Positions 39,789 to 48,982 of a DNA stretch of 64,000 bases are shown piece after piece. The DNA is from Mycolicibacterium elephantis DSM 44368 (GTDB lineage: Bacteria; Actinomycetota; Actinomycetes; Mycobacteriales; Mycobacteriaceae), in the NCBI RefSeq assembly GCF_004014805.1, contig NZ_ATDN01000005.1:1-64000 (forward strand). The letters are read 5' to 3'. A program made the translations under genes and the position numbers. The notes under the pieces are model-generated. The model made no database searches. It had not been told where the DNA came from and saw only the letters and a program-made list of their open reading frames with translations. How positions within the stretch are numbered: position 1 is the stretch's first letter; every line of letters begins with the position of its first letter.

Positions 39789-41018
39789 CTACCGGTGCGT
39801 GATGAAAGCGGGCGCGGTGTACGCCGGTTCGGTCGTGATCTGACACACCGCAGCACCGCCACGACGACGCACGCCGGTACCGAATCCGCGTGTTGCGAAC
39901 GATTCCACCAGCGGGACACCCGACCAGTTACCGGGCATCAGACGCAAACCCTGTTGCGAAGCGTCGGGCCACTCACGGAAACCAACGACATTACGGTCGG
40001 AATTCGGCCCGTAAGTCGCAACAGCCGCGATGTAACCCGATGGCACGTAATCGCTTTGAATCACCAGAGCTTCGCCGTACGAGCCGAGAACGGGGATGTC
40101 GTGGAACGAACCGGGCACCGGTTCACCGATCAACTCGCCACCGTCACCCGACAGATACGGCGGTTGCGACTCGCTCGGTACGAAATCCCAGCGCGCCACG
40201 GGAACATCATCGATGGTCTCTGCGCCTTCGGGCGGACGCGACGGCTGATTGGCCCGCCAACTCATCACGTGCTCAGCCTCATCGGGATTGCACAACAGAA
40301 GCAACGTCGCCCCGGTCTCCTTGCTGAAACCCTTGCGAGTCACCAACCGAATCAGATGCTCGGCGTCCCCTGCGTCCACTTGCTCGGTGGCGCTTGTGAT
40401 GTAATGCGTTTCCTCTGTGGGAAATTGCCGACCAAGGTACGGCGGGGGTCCCGGGGCAACACCGTCGTAAAGGTCATAGACGGTGAATCCTTCGGGATTC
40501 TTTCGCCGCGTCTTGCCGAAGATTGACTTGAGGATTTCACCGGTCGTCAATGTGGTGTCGCCGGTCAGAATATTGTCCATGATCGCGCGGACCTGACGAA
40601 CGTCAGCACCGCGCAGGAAAAGCCGCGTGAGGCGAGTCGCGATGTCGTAGTCGGTGAACTGGTATCCCAGCATCAGCGAATCACCGGGCGTGCCAGCAGC
40701 TTGCGGGACACCGATTTCAGTTGCCTGTTCGAATAGCGCCGGAGTGATGTTCTGCGGTACCGCTTCGCCTGCGTTGACCGTGCGGAACGCCAACAGATCG
40801 GTGAGCTTGCGCCTGTCTTTGTTCCAGATGTCCAGAACCTCAGAGAATTCCGTCCACACTGCGGCCAGATCAGTACCGTCGCGCAGCGTCGAAAGAACCG
40901 GCGCGACTTCGCCAGTCGTGGTGATGCCGTACTGACCGGTGGGCACGGTGGCCCCGTAGATCGGCCATGCGGCCAGAGCAGCAGCCTTGGCGTTGTCGCG
41001 CAGTGTCGTCGTGTTCAT
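39789..41018 (-). CDS. Putative major capsid protein of element B
   Basis: The 409-residue protein starts MNTTTLRDNAKAAALAAWPIYGATVPTGQYG and ends with a mixed beta region (LRLMPGNWSGVPLVESFATRGFG...). The N-terminal extension, long charged helix (LAAVWTEFSEVLDIWNKDRRKLTDL) and beta-rich C-terminus fit an HK97-type capsid protein, and it heads a cassette of three small basic or unknown proteins. I do not see a recognisable protease or scaffold. Identity rests on context and general character, so confidence is moderate. The ATG at 41018 was chosen over an upstream ATG for lack of similarity in the extra 30 residues. Confidence 0.5.
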   Translation of the reverse strand: MNTTTLRDNAKAAALAAWPIYGATVPTGQYGITTTGEVAPVLSTLRDGTDLAAVWTEFSEVLDIWNKDRRKLTDLLAFRTVNAGEAVPQNITPALFEQATEIGVPQAAGTPGDSLMLGYQFTDYDIATRLTRLFLRGADVRQVRAIMDNILTGDTTLTTGEILKSIFGKTRRKNPEGFTVYDLYDGVAPGPPPYLGRQFPTEETHYITSATEQVDAGDAEHLIRLVTRKGFSKETGATLLLLCNPDEAEHVMSWRANQPSRPPEGAETIDDVPVARWDFVPSESQPPYLSGDGGELIGEPVPGSFHDIPVLGSYGEALVIQSDYVPSGYIAAVATYGPNSDRNVVGFREWPDASQQGLRLMPGNWSGVPLVESFATRGFGTGVRRRGGAAVCQITTEPAYTAPAFITHR

Positions 41019-41147
41019 CAGTGACCCCAATCGGTGCAGACTTGGCCTCGATTCTACGCCGTCTGAGTCCCCGAATGCTGTTGGTATAGACGGAATGTCG
41101 GACCACACCGCACATGCTGAACCGTTCGCGCGCGCTCGTCATTGTGC

Positions 41148-41153
41148 TATTCT
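41148..41153 (+). promoter_or_regulatory. Extended -10 promoter element for the replication operon of element B
   Basis: TGC-TATTCT forms an extended -10 in the 211-bp divergent gap between the capsid cassette (minus) and the HTH/replication genes (plus). TTCGCG lies 17 bp upstream. The transcript would start about 70 bp before the HTH gene. Confidence 0.4.
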
Positions 41154-41229
41154 GGGACACAGCCGGTCGCGAGCCGTGCGGGTGTTCACCGGGAACCTCC
41201 ACCAATGGTCCATAGAAGGGTGACACCGC

Positions 41230-41502
41230 ATGTCTCGCACATCATCCCCGTTGACGCGCAGCGATTCTCAACATGACCGGCCCGCAGCAACTACCGACGC
41301 TGATCCTGTTGATTCTGTCGCTGAATTGATTTCCACCAAAGACGCCGCGAATCGCTTGCGAATCTCGCCGAACACTTTGCGCAAGTACGTCGCGCTCGGC
41401 TTGATTCCGGCGCATCAAGTCGGGTTGCGGCTACTCAAGTTCGATCCCAACGACGTTGACAAGCTCGTGCGAAAAATCGACAACCGCACGGCCAGCGCAT
41501 GA
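41230..41502 (+). CDS. HTH_17 DNA-binding protein heading the replication operon
   Basis: The 90-residue protein has a C-terminal MerR-like domain (ISTKDAANRLRISPNTLRKYVALGLIPAHQVGLRLLKF) preceded by a disordered N-terminus. It is clearly paralogous to the HTH protein at 35450. It overlaps the following gene by 4 bp. Confidence 0.75.
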   Translation: MSRTSSPLTRSDSQHDRPAATTDADPVDSVAELISTKDAANRLRISPNTLRKYVALGLIPAHQVGLRLLKFDPNDVDKLVRKIDNRTASA

Positions 41503-41720
41503 CAACGATTCGCGGTGTCACCGACTCGCAGGCGCGAGCGAGACAGTCGCGCGCTCGCCGTGAGCTTGCGCAGATACAACGCGAAGACGCCGCGCGCTTC
41601 GCCGCTGTCACTAAGGCACTGGCTGAATCTGACGCGATACCAATGCATATGAAAGCTATTTACGCACAGACGATTTGCAGCCACGACACACCACCACTAC
41701 GAAAGGGCGAAATCCCATGA
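41499..41720 (+). CDS. Small helical protein of element B
   Basis: A 73-residue, strongly helical, charged product (ARARQSRARRELAQIQREDAARFAAVTKAL). It overlaps its neighbours by 4 bp at both ends, which supports it as a real gene. No family recognised. Confidence 0.6.
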   Translation: MTTIRGVTDSQARARQSRARRELAQIQREDAARFAAVTKALAESDAIPMHMKAIYAQTICSHDTPPLRKGEIP

Positions 41721-42505
41721 GTCGCAGACCACACCTAGCCGAAGTCACCACACCGCTTGACCCCGCAATCAGGCAGCGCATACACGACGCAACACGTCAT
41801 TGCATCGACAGCCCACCGGATGCCACGCCCATGATTGCCACCGAACAACAGGTGCAAGACGTACTGCGGTCGTGGGTCGGTACCGAAGCGGTAGAAGAAC
41901 GTTTCTATGAAACCAATCCCGAACGGCGCTGGATTCAACTGCTGACTCCGGTGGCCGATGCGTTGCGTCGTCCCGCCGATCAAGCCGCCGAAGCGTTTCG
42001 GTTTGCGACCGCTCCCGATCTTCCGGCGATCCTTGCCACATGCCGACCGCATGAACCATGGGTGATGCACAGCGCCGACGACCTTGATCATGCTTACGCG
42101 GCCGTCGCAAACGAAATCCACTGCGATTTGCAGATCAACGGGCCGGTGGTCATCGACCGTAAACGGCACGCGAGTTGTGTCGATTGGTTCGCGCATTGCC
42201 TGCAAACCGTGAGACGGGCGGACGGTCCCAACAGGCAACTTGAGCGCGACTTTTTCGCACAGAACTTTCTCACGATTCCCGTAGCGCGCGGCGATCTGGT
42301 GATCCTGATGCGGGTCTGCTGCTGGTGTTTGGGAGCGTTTCTCGGGCAAAACGCGGTCGATCCTGCGAAATGCATCGTAGAGCAGGGCTATTCGGATGGA
42401 TTCGGGACGTTGTCGTGGCGAGTGATCGAGACGCCGGCCACCGACGAATCAACCGACGATCCTTCATGCAAAACGATCTGCGCCGATGACGACGACGACG
42501 GCTGA
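41717..42505 (+). CDS. Hypothetical protein of the replication operon
   Basis: The 262-residue product contains several Trp/His/Cys-rich segments (ASCVDWFAHCLQTV, VCCWCLGAFLG) and an acidic tail. No family is recognised. It lies just before the primase-helicase with an 80-bp gap, and overlaps the preceding gene by 4 bp, so it may be a replication accessory protein. Confidence 0.58.
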   Translation: MSRRPHLAEVTTPLDPAIRQRIHDATRHCIDSPPDATPMIATEQQVQDVLRSWVGTEAVEERFYETNPERRWIQLLTPVADALRRPADQAAEAFRFATAPDLPAILATCRPHEPWVMHSADDLDHAYAAVANEIHCDLQINGPVVIDRKRHASCVDWFAHCLQTVRRADGPNRQLERDFFAQNFLTIPVARGDLVILMRVCCWCLGAFLGQNAVDPAKCIVEQGYSDGFGTLSWRVIETPATDESTDDPSCKTICADDDDDG

Positions 42506-42584
42506 AAGTGGGAGAACCCGCCCGGTGACTACTCCGAGCGGGTCATGTCCCAGTCAACAGCTTCGAGTTCAGAGAGACCACACC

Positions 42585-45218
42585 ATGATAACCCCCAGCA
42601 CCGACAACCTCGATTCCGAAACGATGGAAACACCAAGGCCGGTGCTGCGGTTGGTGTGCAGCGACGCCAGAGCGCGCGCCTTCGCCGCGTGGCCAATATT
42701 CGGCGGCGAGACCTCTGAGCACCAGCCACCGCTCGACCTCGCCGGGTTGCTGCGGGTGCTCGGCTTCACCACAGGCGAGTTCGTGGCCTTCGGGTACAAG
42801 CTCGGTCCCGATGGCCGGTTCAACTCGCGGGTGTGTGACGCTTCCGATGCAGCGGCCACGTTGGCGAGCCTGCCCGGTGGCGCTGACATATGGTTTGGCG
42901 TCAATCCAACGCGCGGGCCAGCTCGCAAGAATGCTGGGCGTGGCAGCACCGCAGACGTAACGCGCCTGTCGTCGCTGTATGCCGATCTAGACGTCAAAGA
43001 CGGCGCATGCACCAGCACCGACGTGGCGAACGCGATCATTGACGACTTGTCGGTGATTATGGGCACCGGGCCAGCAGCGATCACCTACAGCGGTAGCGGC
43101 GGTTTACATCCCTACTGGCCGGTCACTGACGGCCATGTGGACGGCTCGGACGACATCGACCTTTCGCACCTGTTGAACCGATGGAAGCGGTTGGTGAAGC
43201 TCGTCGCGAGGCAACGCGGCGCGCAGGTCGATTCCGCATTCGATCCAGCGCGGGTGCTGCGAGCACCGGGAACTTTCAACCACAAGCCCGAAGCCACCGG
43301 AGGTCGAGCGATACCAGTCACCTGCGTTGCCAACGGAGGCAGGCCGCTCACGCTGGCTGAAATCGACAAGCGTCTTGACGCCCACGGCATCCGCGAGATT
43401 GCCGACTATCCCCGCGACAACGCACGCAAAAGCGACCCGGATTCGTGGCGCTTCGCTGGCGAAACATGCGCCTACGCGCAGGCGATGATTCGCGGATGGG
43501 CCGACCCCGACACCATCCAACTCGGCACCGGACGCCACCAATGGCTGTTGGCTCAGGCCACCCGGTTGTATTGCGCGAAGTTCGGCGGCTGCATTACAGA
43601 AGACGACTTCAATCACGCCAGGGACGTTCTAGAGACGACGTTTCGTCATCTGCGCGCGACGCGTGAACCGGTTAACGTTGTGCCGCCCGGTGAATTGCCC
43701 GATGCCTTCGGTTTTGGTCTCGCGAAGGCCGCGACGAAGACGAAAGATGCCGCACGCAACGAACTTGGTGACCACGACCACGACCAGCCCGCACAACGCA
43801 GCCAAGCATCACGACTGGTGGACATCGCCCTAGAGTCCTACCGGCTCGGCGTGAGCACCGATGGCCGACCGTTCGGCTTTCACCCTGACACGCCGCATGT
43901 GGTGATGGATCTGCGCGGGACCAAGCTGGGTTTGCGTCAAGCGATTGCGCGCGACTACTTCAAACGGTTTGACGCCGCCCCGACACAATCAGCGGTGTTG
44001 GCGGCTATGGGTGTGTTGGAAGGCATGGCGCTAGAACAAATCCCCGAGCCACTGCACATTCGAATAGCCGGAGACGTCAGCAGAATTCATATCGACATGG
44101 CCGACCCCGATAACCGCGTCATCGAAATCAGCGGCGGTGCTTGGCGGGTCGTCTACGAATCGCGCTACAAATTCCGGCGAACCGAGCTGACAGCGGCGAT
44201 GCCTGAGCCCAAGCAGGGCGGCGACGTGGATCGACTGTGGTCTTATCTCAACATCGCCGCCGAGGATCGACCGCTAGCGTTGGCGATTGCGATTGATGCG
44301 CTGATTCAACCGGGCACGGCCAAACCGATTACCGGATTCACCGGCGAACACGGCACGGCCAAGTCATCGACTTCAAAGCGTTTCCTTTCACTGATTGATC
44401 CGTCGACGCTTGACGAGATGCATGGCCCGCCAACCGATCTAGAACGCTGGCTGAGCATCGCCGGGGGTAGTTGGGCCGTAGGGCTGGACAACATGTCCAA
44501 CGTTCCCGATTGGCTCTCGGATGCGTTTTGCCGCGCGTCCACCGGAAGCGGCAGCGCCACGCGCACGCTTTACACCAATGATGGATTGTCGGTGATCAAG
44601 TTTCGCCGGTCGGTGATCTTCAACGGCATCGAACTCGGTGGATTGCGCGGCGACTTCGCAGACCGATTGATTTCGTTCGAGCTGCACACCATTGAGAAGC
44701 GTAAGGCCGAAGCCGACTTGAACGCCGCATGGCAGACCGATTGGCCGGTTGTGTTCGGTGGCCTGCTCGACCTTGCGTCGAAGGTCCACAAGATGCTTCC
44801 CGACCTGGCAGACACCGCACCATTGCCCCGCATGGCTGACTTCGGGCGCGTACTCGCCTGCGTGGATCACATCACCGGCAGCACCGGCATGGCACGGTAT
44901 CGCGAGCGCATCAGAAGCGGACTGCGGGAGAGCACGTCGACAAGTTCGTTCATTCAGGCCGCGATCGATCTGCGCTACGACACCGGCAAGGCAGGCAAGA
45001 CCGCAGCCGAGATTTTGAACGACGTGAACCAGCGATGGCCGATTGTCGCGATGAGCGCCACGACACCGCGCGATTGGCCGCGTTCCCCGAGATCGGTCAC
45101 CAGTGCACTCAAACGCAATGCGCCTGGACTGCGCTCGATGGGTTGGCACGTCGATGACGACGGCGCGCGCAATCTGGCCTGCGTGATGCGATGGACCCTG
45201 CGACCTCCTGCCGGCTGA
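42585..45218 (+). CDS. PrimPol-helicase replication protein of element B
   Basis: The 877-residue protein combines an archaeo-eukaryotic primase-polymerase (PrimPol) domain with a superfamily 3-like/D5 helicase. The primase motifs are LYADLDVKDG (metal-binding Asp-x-Asp), SGSGGLHPYW (catalytic His) and RAPGTFNHKP. The helicase part has Walker A GEHGTAKSSTSK (about residue 588) and the later EMHGPPTDLERWL/VGLDNMSN segments. Such proteins replicate phage satellites and plasmids from an adjacent origin; here inverted repeats follow directly. The start may instead be the ATG at 42486, which would overlap the preceding gene by 20 bp. Confidence 0.85.
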   Translation: MITPSTDNLDSETMETPRPVLRLVCSDARARAFAAWPIFGGETSEHQPPLDLAGLLRVLGFTTGEFVAFGYKLGPDGRFNSRVCDASDAAATLASLPGGADIWFGVNPTRGPARKNAGRGSTADVTRLSSLYADLDVKDGACTSTDVANAIIDDLSVIMGTGPAAITYSGSGGLHPYWPVTDGHVDGSDDIDLSHLLNRWKRLVKLVARQRGAQVDSAFDPARVLRAPGTFNHKPEATGGRAIPVTCVANGGRPLTLAEIDKRLDAHGIREIADYPRDNARKSDPDSWRFAGETCAYAQAMIRGWADPDTIQLGTGRHQWLLAQATRLYCAKFGGCITEDDFNHARDVLETTFRHLRATREPVNVVPPGELPDAFGFGLAKAATKTKDAARNELGDHDHDQPAQRSQASRLVDIALESYRLGVSTDGRPFGFHPDTPHVVMDLRGTKLGLRQAIARDYFKRFDAAPTQSAVLAAMGVLEGMALEQIPEPLHIRIAGDVSRIHIDMADPDNRVIEISGGAWRVVYESRYKFRRTELTAAMPEPKQGGDVDRLWSYLNIAAEDRPLALAIAIDALIQPGTAKPITGFTGEHGTAKSSTSKRFLSLIDPSTLDEMHGPPTDLERWLSIAGGSWAVGLDNMSNVPDWLSDAFCRASTGSGSATRTLYTNDGLSVIKFRRSVIFNGIELGGLRGDFADRLISFELHTIEKRKAEADLNAAWQTDWPVVFGGLLDLASKVHKMLPDLADTAPLPRMADFGRVLACVDHITGSTGMARYRERIRSGLRESTSTSSFIQAAIDLRYDTGKAGKTAAEILNDVNQRWPIVAMSATTPRDWPRSPRSVTSALKRNAPGLRSMGWHVDDDGARNLACVMRWTLRPPAG

Positions 45219-45705
45219 TTAGCTCATCTAACCGACAGGGAAACAAGGCAAATATTCCCTGTCTCTACTTGATGTCTTTGAGTCGGTGAGAGGGATAGGA
45301 ACATGGGTAGGAAAGGAACAAGCGAACCCCGCAGTCGAGGTTAAGGAAATCAGACAGGGATTAAGTTCCCGGTATCCCTGTCTGACGGTCGTCACTCCAT
45401 CCCATAACGCCACCCATGGACGTGCGCACCCATGGTCAACGGTCCCCCGCCCCCCGGCCCGGTTCGCCGCTGAAAAACGACGCACACACTCCGGTGGCCG
45501 TACGCAAACGGCTACGCCTTCGAGAACGGGTGTGAAATCTGTTGTGGCACAGGCTATTTCAGATGAACACCGCGATGGCATCCGACACGCATCCGACACC
45601 CATAGGTATAGTATGTCGCTGACCTGCGAATACGTGCCTTAATCCGGCAGTTGTTGATCCTGCGGGGTGGCGACTACCGTGGCCGGTTTTCGCGGCTCCG
45701 GTGCC
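45219..45705. other. Gene-free region with candidate origin of element B
   Basis: 487 bp lacking a supportable gene, between the PrimPol-helicase stop and the convergent Ntn-hydrolase gene. Four copies of the octamer GACAGGGA lie in two inverted pairs: 45234-45242 with 45255-45263, and 45351-45361 with 45373-45384 (the latter arms CAGACAGGGAT/TATCCCTGTCTG). The first pair brackets an A+T-rich stretch. This is the expected place for an origin used by the adjacent replication protein; a simple terminator function for one of the pairs is an alternative. Confidence 0.55.
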
Positions 45706-46686
45706 TCACGGTTTTGGCTTACGAGGCTGCGCAGCAAAGAATGCGTTTCCTTGCCACCGTGGAGGGTCATTGTCGAAACCGCTGAATTCAAAGGTGATTC
45801 CATTGTTCATGATCCACCCTCCCGGATTAGCCACGGACGGTCCGTAGATCATTCCGGGTGTCAGCGCAAAGGGCGTCGATATGGTCAATAGGCTCGCGAA
45901 CTGTTCGTCTCCGTCAGCCATCGCCTGTTGGTGCAGTGCGGCCTGCCGTGCCGGATCGGCAACATGCAGCGCCGTTCGCACGTTGCGATTTTGATTGTCC
46001 AGCACAACCGTCATCACGTCTTCGCCCACAGATGCTGGTACAAGCGAATGGGTTTCTAGAACAGCATCTTTCAAGATATCGCGCACAGTGTCTGCGAGTT
46101 CTTCAGGCGGGCAGTGAAGTGCTCTTATTCGGTCCTGTGCCCGGTCGAGTGTCGGTCGGTGTGTCATTCCCACGGCATAAACGCGAAAGGCTCTGAAATC
46201 GTCAACAGTTGGCCCTAACTCTGCACTCGCCACGGAGTCTCCACGCGCAGTCGTTCGGAACATCACTTTGTGAACTTTGCCGCCCTTACGCTGTATGCCA
46301 GCGCCTAAAACGGTCGTCGCGTATCTACTCGCAACCGATTTCGGAAGCGTTGCGTAGGCGCTTCCTAGCTTCGCCTCGACGCGATCACGAATCTCGCGAT
46401 AGTGCAGATCAGTCGGCGGTTGCCAATACGTGAATGCTGCGTCTGACAGGTCATCGTAACCACTGACCGCTTCCGCAATGAGTTGATCGGTCGGCCTACC
46501 GGCAAGGTATGCCAGTCCCGTGTAACCCATGACGACCCAGCACTCGCGGGCACAAACGATGACGGTCTTATTACTGTGCGCGTCGTGCTCGATTGGCTCA
46601 GCTGCGGGCGTCCGCTTTTTGCCGACGAGCCGGTCACTCGCATGGATTGCCCAATTGCCGACGACAGCCGAAACGATGAGCGTCAA
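45706..46686 (-). CDS. Ntn-hydrolase/proteasome-beta-like protein next to integrase
   Basis: The 326-residue protein begins MTLIVSAVVGNWAIHASDRLVG. Thr2 after the Met, and the hydrophobic strand followed by ASDR, mirror the N-terminal nucleophile and D-x-R region of proteasome beta/HslV-type Ntn hydrolases; a CWVVMGYTGLAYLAGRPTDQLI segment resembles the following strand-turn. The C-terminal 100 residues are unlike proteasome subunits. Its start overlaps the integrase stop by 4 bp, so it is co-translated with int. This is not a usual integrase partner and may be cargo. Family assignment is from motif resemblance only. Confidence 0.5.
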   Translation of the reverse strand: MTLIVSAVVGNWAIHASDRLVGKKRTPAAEPIEHDAHSNKTVIVCARECWVVMGYTGLAYLAGRPTDQLIAEAVSGYDDLSDAAFTYWQPPTDLHYREIRDRVEAKLGSAYATLPKSVASRYATTVLGAGIQRKGGKVHKVMFRTTARGDSVASAELGPTVDDFRAFRVYAVGMTHRPTLDRAQDRIRALHCPPEELADTVRDILKDAVLETHSLVPASVGEDVMTVVLDNQNRNVRTALHVADPARQAALHQQAMADGDEQFASLLTISTPFALTPGMIYGPSVANPGGWIMNNGITFEFSGFDNDPPRWQGNAFFAAQPRKPKP

Positions 46687-47876
46687 GTTTGCGGCTCCGT
46701 TTCGATTGCATCGGCCACCGCATCAGCAACGGGCTTTGTCGTCGTCGCAAGTGTTGACAGCGCTTGGGCGATGACGGCCTGGCGCTCACTGACGGCAGCC
46801 TGATACATCAGCGACGCTCGCGACGTGGAATGACCAAGGCGAGCCATTGTCTCCGAAATCGATCCACCGACGCGCGCCGTCATGGTTCCCGCGAAGTGTC
46901 GCAAGTGGTGATGCGTGGCCGACTCACGCCCGATTGATTTGAGAGCCGGTTTCAAATACGAATCGGCGAAAGTCTTGTTATCCAAGTGGCAGCCCCCACG
47001 CACCGGAACGAACAGCGGCGCATCGGCACCGGCTTTCGTATGAGTGTCCAAGTGCGCTTTGATGTCAGCTCGTATGTGCGGAGGGATCACCACCAGTCGC
47101 GCCTTATCGCTCTTGGTCGTGTCAATCGTGCATGTCCCACTGCGATGGTTGACCGCACGGGAAACCGTCACCGTTTCGCAGCCAGGCCCGAAATCGCTGC
47201 GCCGCAATTCGGCGACCTCACCCCAGCGCAATCCGCACCACGCCGAGAGCAGCACCAGCGCGCGCCAACGCTCCCCGATTGCGTCAGCCAGCGCGGCAAT
47301 CTCGCTCACTTCCAGAATCACCGGCTCGCGCTTGCGGTTGGAACTCATGGCCCGCTTGATTTGGCACGGGTTGCGGTCGATCAATTCATCTTCAAGCGCC
47401 GTCTTCAAAATCGCGTGAAGCAACCCGTATGCCGCGCTGTTGCGCCGTGGCGTGTCGGCGGGCAGGCCAGCGTGCCACCCGCGAATCACTTCGCTTGTCA
47501 GGGATCGCAGCGCAATCGGTCCCAGTTCCGGCAGAATTTCGTGCTCGGATAGCGATTCGTATTCCAGACGGGTCCGCGGTTTGATGTTGCGCTGTTCGAT
47601 CCATGTCTTTGCGAAGTCTTCGAGCGTGATCGATTGCGCCTGCTGCGTGGCTGCGCGTTGTTTCGGTGAGGTCCACGTTTCGCCGGTCATGATCGTGCGC
47701 TCTAAGAATGCACGCTCGTTGGCAAGCCAGCCTTCGGCGGTCGTCTTCACGGTGAAAGTCTGTGGCGCGTAGTGGCGCTTTTTGTCCGGCCCGATGTAGC
47801 TGGCTTCAAATCGCTTGGACTTGTTCGGCAACTGGACGACGTAACCCCAGCTTCGGTGTCCTTTTCTGGCTGCCAT
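46683..47876 (-). CDS. int: Tyrosine integrase of element B
   Basis: The 397-residue integrase has an AP2-like N-terminal domain (GYVVQLPNKSKRFEASYIGPDKKRHY), a SAM-like core-binding domain and the catalytic residues Arg (SAWCGLRWGEV), HLRHFAG, ARLGHSTSRAS and Tyr (LMYQ). It resembles the element A integrase more closely than that of element C. I chose the ATG at 47876 over a longer frame. It lies 217 bp from the right att copy and overlaps the Ntn-hydrolase gene by 4 bp. Confidence 0.95.
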   Translation of the reverse strand: MAARKGHRSWGYVVQLPNKSKRFEASYIGPDKKRHYAPQTFTVKTTAEGWLANERAFLERTIMTGETWTSPKQRAATQQAQSITLEDFAKTWIEQRNIKPRTRLEYESLSEHEILPELGPIALRSLTSEVIRGWHAGLPADTPRRNSAAYGLLHAILKTALEDELIDRNPCQIKRAMSSNRKREPVILEVSEIAALADAIGERWRALVLLSAWCGLRWGEVAELRRSDFGPGCETVTVSRAVNHRSGTCTIDTTKSDKARLVVIPPHIRADIKAHLDTHTKAGADAPLFVPVRGGCHLDNKTFADSYLKPALKSIGRESATHHHLRHFAGTMTARVGGSISETMARLGHSTSRASLMYQAAVSERQAVIAQALSTLATTTKPVADAVADAIETEPQT

Positions 47877-47982
47877 GGCGTGCAATTCCAATCGGTTTCC
47901 GCTGTGATTCCTGCCGGGGTACTTCCCTACCAGCGGGATTTGCACATTCATACTACCAACATCGGATGCGTTGGGTAGAGCC

Positions 47983-48002
47983 GTTGGTATCAGTTGGTAT
48001 CA
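47983..48002. repeat. Tandem direct repeat, candidate integrase arm sites, element B
   Basis: Two adjacent perfect copies of GTTGGTATCA (47983-47992, 47993-48002), with a related inverted copy near 47950-47960. They sit between int and the att core, like the paired repeats of element A. Confidence 0.55.
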
Positions 48003-48092
48003 AATGGTGCGTCCAGCTCGGATCTATGCCACAGAGCCACAACAGTTTTCGACTACTCTGGCTGTTCAGAGTGCCAATCCGCATTTCGCGTC

Positions 48093-48123
48093 GCCGCAGG
48101 TTCGAATCCTGCCGGGGGCACCA
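48093..48123 (+). repeat. att core copy 3 (junction of elements B and C)
   Basis: 31 bp identical to tRNA-Arg 26147-26177, the longest of the downstream copies. Confidence 0.93.
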
Positions 48124-48180
48124 GTTCAACGCACATTTTTCTCGTTGGCGGGCAATTTACGGGCGATAAGGGGTCTAGCC

Positions 48181-48327
48181 ATGACATCGGACGACTACCA
48201 CGACTACCTCAAGAAGATCGTGGATGCCGCCCCGCCGCTCACCCCCGAGCAACGCGCCCGTCTCCGCGAACTGCTGCGCCCCGTAGCGATGCAGCCGCCC
48301 CTTAATCGAAACCGCGACCCTCGTTGA
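48181..48327 (+). CDS. 48-residue conserved mobile-element protein
   Basis: The product MTSDDYHDYLKKIVDAAPPL... (ending LRELLRPVA...) matches a short motif PPLTPEQRARLRELLRP that recurs beside att sites in mycobacterial prophages. Function unknown. It is the only plus-strand gene of element C, just inside the left att. It overlaps the convergent OGG-fold gene by 26 bp. Confidence 0.6.
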   Translation: MTSDDYHDYLKKIVDAAPPLTPEQRARLRELLRPVAMQPPLNRNRDPR

Positions 48328-48982
48328 ACAGATCGGCCTCGACTGCCGCAGGGTCGTTCGGGTTCTGTTCGTGGCAGTAGGTCAGGTAGCGGCGGTAAAG
48401 CTCGCTGGGCCAGTCGGCGTTGCCTGCCTTCGGGCCGAACACGCCGCGTTCGCGCAGTGCGGTAGCCACCCGCCTATCGAGAATCAGGGGGCGCAGCTCG
48501 GCACCCGCGTCGCGGTAGCCGGTGAAGAATAGGTACTTCGTGAAGTACGCCGGACCCATGAATTTCGTCTGATTAGAGCCACCCGCCAGCATTGACTCGT
48601 AGGCCGCCACTGGCCCGTCGTCGGCGAGGATCGCCGCCGCCCGGCGCAGATTCATCTCCACGGTGTCGGCGTTCGCAGTGAAGGCGCGGACCAGTCGGCC
48701 AATGGACATGCGAGCGGTGAAGCCGACGCCCCACACATAGGCGGCGACGGCGGTGTGAAGCTCGCGATGTTCGGATTCGATGGCTGCGATGTCGAATACG
48801 CCGCTCCGCGAAATCCAGCGATAACCGCCCGAGTCTGGCTCGGACTGGTCGAGCTGCAACGGCCAGAAGTACGCCAAGTCTCCGGTGAAGTAGCGCGTCC
48901 ACCACGCCGACCGATACTTCGCCCAATTGTCGTAGGGCCGTACCTCCCCCGCGTCGGTGATGGCTTCGCCCGCATCAGTCAT
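48302..48982 (-). CDS. OGG-fold (8-oxoguanine DNA glycosylase-like) protein, defence candidate
   Basis: The 226-residue protein shows the pattern FMGPAYFTKYLFFTGY followed by ELRPLILDRRVATAL, as in the family annotated as OGG-fold proteins: a helical DNA-glycosylase scaffold with a conserved Lys (in FTKYLFF) and Asp (in LILDRRV). It has no FeS cluster or zinc finger. It starts inside the 3' end of the McrA-like HNH gene (8-bp overlap with the ATG at 48982; an alternative start at 49012 overlaps more), so the two are co-translated. A glycosylase coupled to a modification-dependent nuclease suggests action on modified phage DNA; that is inference. Confidence 0.65.
   Translation of the reverse strand: MTDAGEAITDAGEVRPYDNWAKYRSAWWTRYFTGDLAYFWPLQLDQSEPDSGGYRWISRSGVFDIAAIESEHRELHTAVAAYVWGVGFTARMSIGRLVRAFTANADTVEMNLRRAAAILADDGPVAAYESMLAGGSNQTKFMGPAYFTKYLFFTGYRDAGAELRPLILDRRVATALRERGVFGPKAGNADWPSELYRRYLTYCHEQNPNDPAAVEADLFNEGRGFD

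Larger units (their letters stand above)
35143..48123. mobile_element. Element B: phage satellite with PrimPol replication (about 13.0 kb)
   Basis: Bounded by copies of the tRNA-Arg 3' end at 35143-35164 and 48093-48123. It encodes two HTH_17 proteins, a zinc-finger protein, a putative small terminase, a putative nuclease, a putative capsid cassette, a PrimPol-helicase with downstream inverted repeats, an Ntn-hydrolase-like protein and an integrase. No portal, large terminase, tail or lysis gene is visible. Base composition is visibly lower in G+C than the core chromosome over much of its length. Confidence 0.82.

Noticed and set aside
45228..45642. Two open frames of about 120 codons in the gene-free region of element B
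   Set aside because: They overlap each other on opposite strands, lack ribosome sites and motifs, and run through the inverted repeats.
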